In this document: one piece after another, positions 35,411 to 42,907 of the stretch | Position numbering within the stretch: the first letter of the stretch is position 1 | Layout: each line of letters starts with the position of its first letter | NCBI RefSeq assembly: GCF_013141695.1 | Contig: NZ_WHNY01000075.1 | Span: forward strand, 829,005-893,004 | DNA: 64,000 bases | Direction of reading: 5' to 3' | Source: Paenibacillus plantarum | GTDB lineage: Bacteria; Bacillota; Bacilli; Paenibacillales; NBRC-103111 | Translations under genes and position numbers: made by a program | The notes under the pieces: model-generated | The model's input: the letters and a program-made list of their open reading frames with translations, nothing else | Told to the model about the DNA's origin: nothing | Databases searched by the model: none

Positions 35411-36157
35411 ATGGTGATCTTAAAAAGCAAGCATGAAATCGAGGCTATCCGCAAGGCATGCCAAGTGGTGGCCGAATGCCATCGCACGATCGCCCCGCTC
35501 ATCAAACCGGGAATCACGACGAACGAGATTGAGCGCATCTTCGAGGACATTATCTTGAAGCACGGCGCCAAGCCCTACACGAAGGGCTACAAGGGCTATC
35601 AATATGCGACCTGTGCTTCCATTAACGACGTGATCGCGCATGGCTTTCCTAGAGATAAGCCACTTGAGGAGGGGGATATCGTGACGATCGACACAGTCGC
35701 GGAGCTCGACGGCTGGCTCGGCGATTCAGCCTGGAGCTATGCGGTCGGGAAGATCTCGCCGACAGCCGAGAAGCTGATGCGTGTCACGAAGGAATGCCTT
35801 GAGCTCGGTATCGCGCAAGCGCAGCCCGGCAATCGGCTCGGCGATGTGACAAGCGCTATCCAGCGGCATGCCGAATCGAACGGATTCGGCGTCGTGCGTG
35901 ACCTACTCGCGCATGGCATCGGCCGGGATCTGCACGAGGCGCCGAACTATATGCATGTCGGCAAGCCCGGCAAAGGCTACCGCATCAAGGAAGGCATGGT
36001 GTTCACGATCGAGCCAATGATCACCGAAGGCACCTACTACATGACAATTGATCCGGACGGCTGGACCGCGCGGACGCTGGACCGCAAGCTCGCCGCCCAA
36101 TACGAACATACGATCGCTGTCACAGCTGAAGGTCCACAAATCCTGACCGCGCAATAA
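35411..36157 (+). CDS. map: Methionine aminopeptidase type I (second-copy-like)
   Basis: It removes the initiator Met from nascent proteins. The five metal ligands of the pita-bread fold are visible: Asp in VTIDTVAE, Asp in WLGDSAWSY, His in AHGIGRDLHE, Glu in TIEPMI and Glu in QYEHTI; INDVIAHGFP holds the substrate His. 248 residues, no N-terminal extension. AAGGAG sits 13 bases before the ATG, a long gap. Pairing with TetR in a GC-rich patch among decayed AT-rich DNA suggests a transferred, conditional copy, distinct from the housekeeping map usually found in ribosomal protein clusters. Confidence 0.93.
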   Translation: MVILKSKHEIEAIRKACQVVAECHRTIAPLIKPGITTNEIERIFEDIILKHGAKPYTKGYKGYQYATCASINDVIAHGFPRDKPLEEGDIVTIDTVAELDGWLGDSAWSYAVGKISPTAEKLMRVTKECLELGIAQAQPGNRLGDVTSAIQRHAESNGFGVVRDLLAHGIGRDLHEAPNYMHVGKPGKGYRIKEGMVFTIEPMITEGTYYMTIDPDGWTARTLDRKLAAQYEHTIAVTAEGPQILTAQ

Positions 36158-36164
36158 AATAATT

Positions 36165-36199
36165 AGAAGTCGACCACGAGATGGTCGACTTCTTTTTTC
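36165..36199 (+). terminator. Terminator of TetR-map
   Basis: AGAAGTCGACCA pairs with TGGTCGACTTCT, a 12-base perfect stem with 5-base loop, then TTTTTT. Confidence 0.93.
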
Positions 36200-36330
36200 G
36201 TATTCGGCATAGCATATTTCTTCATCCGATACATGCGTTTATCCGCTCGCTTATAGAGCTCAAAGGCATTTTCCAAAAAAATGACTGGAACCGATACTAC
36301 GGTGATCGTATAACTCTTTCACGTCTTCAA
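36186..36330 (-). pseudogene. C-terminal remnant of a GGDEF-domain gene
   Basis: The minus strand reads ITVVSVPVIFLENAFELYKR and ADKRMYRMKKYAMPN, which matches the ending of diguanylate cyclase domains (E-L-x-x-R-A-D-x-x-M-Y-x-x-K). There is no GGDEF motif and the frame breaks upstream, so only the tail survives. Confidence 0.5.
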
Positions 36331-36389
36331 GCCGAAACAGATATCATAAGAACGTTATACTCTTGCATGAGCCGATACAATTTTATCCG

Positions 36390-36857
36390 TTAGTTCATTA
36401 TCGGCCGTTCTTTATTGAAAATTAAATCATCAAAAAAGACTTTATGGTCAGGGAATAAGTTGTCAGGAAACTCTTCGAGTGCAAAAAATGCATTTTGCTT
36501 AGATTCGGCGTTTTGTTTGATTAATTCACCTTCATATTCTTTACAAGTGAAAATGAATTGAACCATTGAAACTTGGTCTCCATTAGAAAAGGTTTTATCA
36601 TATTTTGAACCTGAATAAACTCCAAACAACTCAAGTTTCCCTAAATGTAAACCGGTTTCCTCGAAGACTTCTCTCCTCGCTGTATCTTGAACGGTTTCCC
36701 CTAACTCCATAAACCCTCCTGGAAGACCCCACTTTTCGTTATCCAAACGTTGTTGTAATAGCAACCGATTTTCTTTATCAAATATAAAAGCTCCAGAAAC
36801 CACCATGATGACTTTCTCATGTCCAACCATAGACCTTACATGTTTTATGTAATCCAT
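36390..36857 (-). CDS. Nudix hydrolase
   Basis: A 155-residue enzyme that cleaves nucleoside diphosphates linked to another moiety. The Nudix box is complete: GGFMELGETVQDTARREVFE then ETGL. ATG at 36857 (MDYIKHVRS) follows ATTGGGGTAA; a longer frame to 37133 overlaps the GH43 gene in another frame. The stop TAA (36390-36392) is embedded in CTAACGGATAA, the 3'-end motif. Substrate unknown. Confidence 0.9.
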   Translation of the reverse strand: MDYIKHVRSMVGHEKVIMVVSGAFIFDKENRLLLQQRLDNEKWGLPGGFMELGETVQDTARREVFEETGLHLGKLELFGVYSGSKYDKTFSNGDQVSMVQFIFTCKEYEGELIKQNAESKQNAFFALEEFPDNLFPDHKVFFDDLIFNKERPIMN

Positions 36858-36912
36858 TGTTTTACCCCAATTTCTTTCAGAGCCAAGGTTTATCAAGCTA
36901 AAGGATCGATTT

Positions 36913-37875
36913 TCACTTTTCGCCGGAAGGCACGTCAAATTCGACCTTAGCCGGTATCGGAGCGCCGAAGTCCGGGTTCCCGTCAGCCGTCCAACCGAAT
37001 TTCTGCATTCTAGCGCTTCTTTGTTTACTGCCTCCTTCTGATACCGGTATGGCATGATAGACGATCCAGTCTTCCGTTCCGTCCGGGGATACGGTAAAGC
37101 TGTTATGACCGGGGCCGAAGACGGAGTTTTCAACCGATTTATGGAAAACGGGTTTCTCGCTTTTGGACCATGAAGCCGGATTCAGCAGATCGCTGTCTTC
37201 CTTCGCGGTCAGCATCCCTAGTGCGTAGTCATCGGACCAGCATGTGCTTGCGGAATAAATCAGGAATACTTTGCCGAATCGCTTAAGGAAGCAAGGCCCC
37301 TCATTGATCGCCATTCCGCCTTGATGCTCCCAATCGTATTCCGGCTTAGTGAGCAGCGATTCCTCCCCCTTGATCGTCCAAGGGTTTTCCATTTCGGCGG
37401 CGTAGACCGCTGAGCCGTATTTCGGAAAATGGCCGTAGCCCGCGTACATGAAAAAGAGCTTTCCATTGTGCTCCAGCACCGTTCCGTCCAATCCAGGCAA
37501 GGCCGTATTCACGGCCCCCTTCATCCGCCATGTTCCTTCGAGAGGATCGGCATGCTCATTTTCCAACACATAGATTTTGCGGGCATCGTCTCCGCCACCG
37601 TTGTTATCTGTGAAATAAATGTACCATTTGCCTCCGAGATGATGGATTTCCGGAGCCCACAGTTTCCTGCTATCCAATCCTTCCGCCGGAGGAGTCCAGA
37701 CGGTCTTCATTGCGCCGTTCGCAATTCCGCTCATCGATTCGGATTTCCATAAATCCAACCGGTCGCCTCGCGTCACCATAAAATAATAATGACCGTCCGT
37801 ATGCCGATATATCCAAGGATCGGGACCAATATCCAATATTGGGTTTTGAAATGTGTTCATCTTCATCGTGCTCAT
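36913..37875 (-). CDS. Glycoside hydrolase family 43 (intracellular)
   Basis: A five-bladed propeller enzyme of 320 residues without a signal peptide. The catalytic-base region is DPWIYRHTDGHYYFM; LDGTVLEHNGKLFFMYAGYG may hold the pKa-modulating Asp; the general acid is probably Glu in INEGPCFLKR. It probably removes arabinosyl or xylosyl residues from imported oligosaccharides. AAGGAGT lies 7 bases before the ATG. It is the most downstream GH gene of the minus-strand locus. Confidence 0.85.
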   Translation of the reverse strand: MSTMKMNTFQNPILDIGPDPWIYRHTDGHYYFMVTRGDRLDLWKSESMSGIANGAMKTVWTPPAEGLDSRKLWAPEIHHLGGKWYIYFTDNNGGGDDARKIYVLENEHADPLEGTWRMKGAVNTALPGLDGTVLEHNGKLFFMYAGYGHFPKYGSAVYAAEMENPWTIKGEESLLTKPEYDWEHQGGMAINEGPCFLKRFGKVFLIYSASTCWSDDYALGMLTAKEDSDLLNPASWSKSEKPVFHKSVENSVFGPGHNSFTVSPDGTEDWIVYHAIPVSEGGSKQRSARMQKFGWTADGNPDFGAPIPAKVEFDVPSGEK

Positions 37876-38007
37876 ATAACGACTCCTTCCACTCCATGCA
37901 TTTATGTAATTTCAGCTTGCTCGCCAGCGCATGCTTTGACAGCGGCAGTACGATCTTCGTAAAAATGCAGATGTAGCCAGCATCCATTATAGCATTTGAC
38001 TTGTGAA

Positions 38008-38859
38008 TCAAAATTGGACACCGCCTTGGCCGCGATCAAGTTTAAAATCCCAGCGCCATTCTTTTGCATCCACAGTACTGACATTATCCAATACTTCACT
38101 AATGGTCCGCATACCGCAAATGGCAACGGAAACATCGGGATTAGAGAGAACAAAATCTAAGGCGATACGATGCGGATTGATCGTCTCAAGTGACTCTGGC
38201 GCAACGCGTTTCATAAAGCGATATAGAGATTGGCTCGTCAGTGGCCTCATGACGACGACTCCAACGTCATGCTTAGCGGCTTCCGGAATGATTGGATCTG
38301 CAGCACCCTGATAAAAGAGATTATACCGAACTTGAATGACATCAAAAAATCCAGATCGAATGGACCAAAGCAATACGTGATCAGGAACTTCGTTCGTGAT
38401 TCCGATGAAATGTATTTTACCTTGTTCCTGACATACTTTTAGTGCATCCAGAGGTCCGTCATTCACAATTCGGTTATAATCCTCTTCTGTTAAATACCCT
38501 CCATGGAATTGCATAACATCGATGTAATCGGTTTGGAGATTCTTCAAGCTGGCATCGACGGATCGAATCACATCGTCATAGCCAAGATTTGAGGGAACCT
38601 TTGTAGCAATATATGTCTCATGGCGACGTTCTTTCAACACAGCTCCGATTATACTTTCGCCTAACCCATTTCCATATCCCTGTGCCGTATCAATATAATT
38701 AAGTCCCTTGTCCAAAGCTGTATGAAGCGAATCGATAACCACGTCACGGCTTTTCTGAGCTTCATAAGGTTCCAAATAGTTATCCAGCCCCATCGGTGCG
38801 CCACCGAATCCAACACAAGAAACGTTTAAATTCGTACGTCCAAGTCTTCTATATTCCAT
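38008..38859 (-). CDS. Aldo/keto reductase
   Basis: An NAD(P)H-dependent TIM-barrel oxidoreductase of 283 residues. The tetrad is visible: Asp and Tyr in YIDTAQGYGNG, Lys in ATKVPS, His in MQFHGGY. ATG at 38859 follows AGGAAG by 11 bases; a TTG at 38868 is less likely. It sits 22 bases downstream of the GH2 gene, so it may reduce or oxidise a sugar released by the hydrolases, or belong to the sugar dehydrogenase branch of the family. Confidence 0.88.
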   Translation of the reverse strand: MEYRRLGRTNLNVSCVGFGGAPMGLDNYLEPYEAQKSRDVVIDSLHTALDKGLNYIDTAQGYGNGLGESIIGAVLKERRHETYIATKVPSNLGYDDVIRSVDASLKNLQTDYIDVMQFHGGYLTEEDYNRIVNDGPLDALKVCQEQGKIHFIGITNEVPDHVLLWSIRSGFFDVIQVRYNLFYQGAADPIIPEAAKHDVGVVVMRPLTSQSLYRFMKRVAPESLETINPHRIALDFVLSNPDVSVAICGMRTISEVLDNVSTVDAKEWRWDFKLDRGQGGVQF

Positions 38860-38881
38860 TCTCAACACCGCTTCCTAACTT

Positions 38882-40642
38882 TTATGCGAGGTTAATTTTT
38901 TTGATAAGCTCTAGTGGAATCTTCGGTTTCCGGTCTTCAGTGAGCAGTCCGTTCATTTCCTGCTGGACATCAGTCACCTGTGTATAGCAATACCCACAAA
39001 TGTAGTCGATATCCTTAATCGCTTGGGTAATGCTTCGGAATCGCTCAATAAAGGCCTCTTCCGTCACCACCTGCTTGCCGTACCCCCAGCCTTTATCAGT
39101 TTGGAAAGCGATCCCGCCAAATTCACTAATGATGATGGGCTGGCCACGATACGTGTATCCTTGGGCTAGGGCATATTTCCCTTTGTTGAACGCCCATTCG
39201 TTGTTTACGATAGGGGATTTATCCGCATAACGCTGGAGGAATTCCGAACCTGCTTCCACATAATCATGTAAAGTCAAAATGTCTGATATGGTATGTTCCC
39301 AACCGTCATTTGTAATGACAGGACGATTCGGGTCCATCGATTTGGTCAAATGATAGATACCTTCAGTGAACTTCTGCTGCTTACGGTCAGTCAAAATTTG
39401 CATAATGCCCCAAGACTCATTAAAAGGCACCCATGTGATGATGCTCGGATGATTATACTGCTGCCTTACAATCTCGATCCATTCCTTGGTGAAAGTCTCA
39501 ACGGCCTCATCATTAAATTCAAAGGTGGCTGCCATCTCAGACCATACCAGAAGCCCTTTGACATCGCACCAATATAGAAACCGCGCATCTTCAATTTTCA
39601 TGTGCTTCCTCACCCCGTTGTATCCCATGGCGAGAATAGCATCGATATCCTCTATTAATGCTTGCTCCGAAGGCGGCGTCAAATGACTGTCGGACCAGTA
39701 CCCTTGGTCCAATATTAACCGCTGATAAATAGGCGTATTATTGAGGAGAACTTTACCTTTTTCGATGGAAATCTTCCTCATGCCGAAGTAAGAATACACG
39801 TGGTCGATCACCACGTCATCTTGAAATAAAACAAATTCCACATCGTATAAGTTCGGACTTTGCGGAGACCATCTGCTTACCTTCCATGGACCATTTGCTT
39901 CATGCAGCAAATCTACCTCTAATTGCAACCAAGGCCGATCCACGATCAAAGCGGTTTGTTTGAGGATCTTCCCCTTAAAACTAATTCGAGTCTCTAAGCG
40001 AAGCTGCCCCTGCTTTAAATCATCATGCGTTTGGTATTCGAAGCGTACCGATTGACGGTCAAGATCAGGTGTCATTTTCACGGATTTGATATAAGATTCC
40101 GCCACATATTCCAACCATACACTTTGCCAAATTCCAGTTGTCTGAACATAAAAGCATTCGAAATTGTCTTTCACCCAACGCTGCTTACCGCGTGGTTGCG
40201 TGCAGCTCTGGCTGTCCTCCACCTTCATGACGAGGCTGTTTGACTGACCAAATTGAATATAGGGCGTAATATCAAATGAAAACGCTGCGTATCCACCTTG
40301 ATGTTGACCTACACACGTTCCATTCACCCACAATTTGGCTATATAGTCCACCGCTTGAAAATGCAAGATGATCCTTTTGTTTTCTTGTTCCTTCGGAACC
40401 TCGAGCAATCGGTGATACCATATTTGAGGGTGAAATGCCTCTTCCCCAATACCGCTGGCCTTCGTTTCATAAGTGAACGGAACCATGATCTTGAGGTCCC
40501 CCTCAAACTCCTCGAACCACTTTTCATTCTCTCCCATGTTACTGTCATCAAAACGAAAATCCCACTCACCGTTTAAAATATGCCATGATTCTCGTACAAA
40601 CTGAGGTCTTGGATAGTCCTTTATATACATTTTTGTCGACAT
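38882..40642 (-). CDS. Glycoside hydrolase family 2 (beta-galactosidase/glucuronidase type)
   Basis: 586 residues with the GH2 order: sugar-binding jelly roll (about 20-180, LWVNGTCVGQHQGGYAAFSF), immunoglobulin-like domain (about 185-290) and TIM barrel (about 290-585). The acid/base is Glu in VPFNESWG and the nucleophile Glu in IIISEFGG. No signal peptide, so it acts on imported glycosides. The ribosome site TAGGAG is 14 bases from the ATG. It is part of the polysaccharide locus. Confidence 0.9.
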   Translation of the reverse strand: MSTKMYIKDYPRPQFVRESWHILNGEWDFRFDDSNMGENEKWFEEFEGDLKIMVPFTYETKASGIGEEAFHPQIWYHRLLEVPKEQENKRIILHFQAVDYIAKLWVNGTCVGQHQGGYAAFSFDITPYIQFGQSNSLVMKVEDSQSCTQPRGKQRWVKDNFECFYVQTTGIWQSVWLEYVAESYIKSVKMTPDLDRQSVRFEYQTHDDLKQGQLRLETRISFKGKILKQTALIVDRPWLQLEVDLLHEANGPWKVSRWSPQSPNLYDVEFVLFQDDVVIDHVYSYFGMRKISIEKGKVLLNNTPIYQRLILDQGYWSDSHLTPPSEQALIEDIDAILAMGYNGVRKHMKIEDARFLYWCDVKGLLVWSEMAATFEFNDEAVETFTKEWIEIVRQQYNHPSIITWVPFNESWGIMQILTDRKQQKFTEGIYHLTKSMDPNRPVITNDGWEHTISDILTLHDYVEAGSEFLQRYADKSPIVNNEWAFNKGKYALAQGYTYRGQPIIISEFGGIAFQTDKGWGYGKQVVTEEAFIERFRSITQAIKDIDYICGYCYTQVTDVQQEMNGLLTEDRKPKIPLELIKKINLA

Positions 40643-40734
40643 CTTGTGATGATCACTCCTACTTCTGATGATTGTTTATTTAAGTTGATCCGCGCACAAA
40701 CCATCTTGTGCGCGGGAAATGCATAATTAATTAG

Positions 40735-42807
40735 TTAATTGGTTCGGAAAAATTCAACATTATCGATATCTGCCCATTGGCTGCCGCTGCTGTTTGAAGC
40801 GAAAAATCCTATGATCGCCTGACCACTGGTGACATTAATACCAGAGATTGTCACCTGTGTCCAAGTCGAAGTAACCGGGAAATTGGCTTGCTGAGTTGCC
40901 CCACCATAGTTTTTCACTTCCATATAAGTGCTGTTTTGGCCTCCGCTGCTCCTCAGATAAGCTCGCATGGTATAGGTTCCGTTCTGAAGACCCGTTATGG
41001 TTTGGCCGACATAAGCTGTACCCGGTGAACTAATGCCTGCAAGACCGATGAAATAATTCCCTCCACCTGGTGCACGCGTAATACCATCGTTAATACCATG
41101 AATGTGAACACGATCCGGGTAATCGGACCCATATGTCGTCCATCCGTTCACATTTGCCGTTTCATATCCCCAGTTATTCGTAAGATTGACATTCAGCGGC
41201 GTGGTCGAAGCTGTTTTGATAAATTCAACGTTATCAATATCCGCCCATTGGCTGTCGCTTGTATTTGCAACGTAAAAACCGATAGTCGCTTGTGCATTTG
41301 TTACACTAATACCGGAGATGGTTACCTGCGTCCAAGTTCCTGTAACGGGAAAATTAGTTTGCAGCGTAGATCCGCCATAGTCTTTTACTTCCATGTAGTT
41401 ACTGGTTTGACCACCACTGCTCCTTACATACGCTCTCATGGAATAGGTACCTCTATCCAGACCTGTGATTGTTTGGCCGATATAAGCAGTACCTGGTGAA
41501 CTGGTTCCAGCAAGACCGATGAAGTAGTTTCCGCCCCCCGGTGCACGTGCAATACCGTCATTTACTCCATGAATGTGAATCCGGTTTGGATAATCGGCTC
41601 CCGAATGCGCCCATCCGTTCACATTCGCCGTTTCAAACCCCCAATTATCGGCAAGATTCACGTTGGAAGGAGTACCTGCATTTCCCGTTCGCAAATATAT
41701 GCCTGTGCTAGGAAAGTTGGCGGATGTGACTGCCATAACGCGAGTCGTATCGACAGCCATTAATGAATTCCAGTTGGAAAACTTCGTGTCCGATACAGGG
41801 AATACATTATATAAATAACCCCAAGTCGCGCCGTTATCGGAGCTGATCATCGTTCGCATCGAAGAATAACTGTCTCCCGTATTGGCGCTGGAATCATCCG
41901 TTTGAAAGCTGGCCATTAATCTGCCATCGCCTAGTTTGACGACAAACGGCGCACCGGCTTTTTTCCCTGCATTCGTTGGAATAAACATGGTTTGCCTTGT
42001 GCCTGACCAATCTACGCCATCAGCGGAAATTATATATTTGATTCCAAATGGATGCCCGCTAACGTCCGTAGCTTCGAATACCACAATGTACCTGCCGTCT
42101 GCCATTTTTGTGAAAACAGGCATGCCGTCTCTAGAGTTATTAGCTACCCCGTCGCTGACAACAGTCGCACTGTTCCAACCGCTTCCGTTCCAGGTTTTCA
42201 TCAATAATTTCTGCTTCCCCGAGGTGCCAACAACGGCTGAGCTATCGTCCGCATACATGACGGAAATCGTGCTTCCCACATAACCGAGGAATGGCTCCCA
42301 TACCCCAGTGAAAGAGTTTTCTGATTCAGTCGTTATTTGCCCGTTTGTCAGATCCGACCAGGTGCTGCCTCCATCGCTGCTCTTTCGAACTTTCAAATAA
42401 GTGGTATACGTGCTGCCAGAATGTATGACCACGCGATAAGCCAACCAAATGTCTCCATTGGTTAATAGGAGCATCTGTCCGTTGCCGACATCCCCATTCG
42501 CATCAGAGGCGGCTGTAATAGGCGTCCCCCATGTAAGCCCCCCATCCGTGCTTTTCGCTACCTTAACTTTCGTAAAACCTCCGTCCGCATTTGAATCAAA
42601 GGAAGCCAACATGTTGCTGCTGCTCACCTGAAGCATCCTCGGATACCAAACTCCACCTGTACCAGTAGTGTAAACTGTCGTGTTTGACGTTGGCCAAGCC
42701 ATCCCGCTCGTTGCAGCTTGAGCCATATTGAAAGGAATAATAAGCGAAGCCACCATCATCATAACCATTATTAATTTACCCAAGCGCAAACGACTTTTAG
42801 CTTTCAT
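40735..42807 (-). CDS. Secreted sialidase-fold (GH93-like) glycosidase with two C-terminal carbohydrate-binding modules
   Basis: Signal peptide MKAKSRLRLGKLIMVMMMVA ending in AQA, then a six-bladed propeller (about 32-385) with Asp-box-like SxDGGxTW repeats (STDGGLTWG, SSDGGSTWS, SSDNGATWG) and YPRMLQVSSSNMLASFDSN. Next come two related beta-sandwich modules (about 385-540 and 545-690) that share NWGFETANVNGW/NWGYETANVNGW and APGGGNYFIGLAG. The propeller start resembles GH93 exo-arabinanases more than sialidases. AAAGGAGG precedes the ATG at 42807. It probably trims arabinan-type polymer outside the cell. Confidence 0.82.
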   Translation of the reverse strand: MKAKSRLRLGKLIMVMMMVASLIIPFNMAQAATSGMAWPTSNTTVYTTGTGGVWYPRMLQVSSSNMLASFDSNADGGFTKVKVAKSTDGGLTWGTPITAASDANGDVGNGQMLLLTNGDIWLAYRVVIHSGSTYTTYLKVRKSSDGGSTWSDLTNGQITTESENSFTGVWEPFLGYVGSTISVMYADDSSAVVGTSGKQKLLMKTWNGSGWNSATVVSDGVANNSRDGMPVFTKMADGRYIVVFEATDVSGHPFGIKYIISADGVDWSGTRQTMFIPTNAGKKAGAPFVVKLGDGRLMASFQTDDSSANTGDSYSSMRTMISSDNGATWGYLYNVFPVSDTKFSNWNSLMAVDTTRVMAVTSANFPSTGIYLRTGNAGTPSNVNLADNWGFETANVNGWAHSGADYPNRIHIHGVNDGIARAPGGGNYFIGLAGTSSPGTAYIGQTITGLDRGTYSMRAYVRSSGGQTSNYMEVKDYGGSTLQTNFPVTGTWTQVTISGISVTNAQATIGFYVANTSDSQWADIDNVEFIKTASTTPLNVNLTNNWGYETANVNGWTTYGSDYPDRVHIHGINDGITRAPGGGNYFIGLAGISSPGTAYVGQTITGLQNGTYTMRAYLRSSGGQNSTYMEVKNYGGATQQANFPVTSTWTQVTISGINVTSGQAIIGFFASNSSGSQWADIDNVEFFRTN

Positions 42808-42907
42808 TTTTACATTTCCTCCTTTGAAAAAATGTGAATCGAATAGCATTATTCATTGCGTGCTTGTGTCGAATCTAGAGGTGATTTAAAGTAATTGAAC
42901 TATGAAA

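Noticed and set aside
34999..35571. A 190-codon minus-strand frame opposite the TetR and map genes
   Set aside because: It is a by-product of GC-rich codon use on the plus strand; it has no ribosome site and both plus-strand genes have full family motifs.
26540..36393. A true class-type integron
   Set aside because: No tyrosine integrase or attI is in the window and most CTAACGG copies do not fit both attC core boxes; only a cassette-like resemblance is claimed.
36181..36393. A 70-codon plus-strand frame after the map terminator
   Set aside because: It starts within the terminator stem; the minus strand reads better as a GGDEF tail.
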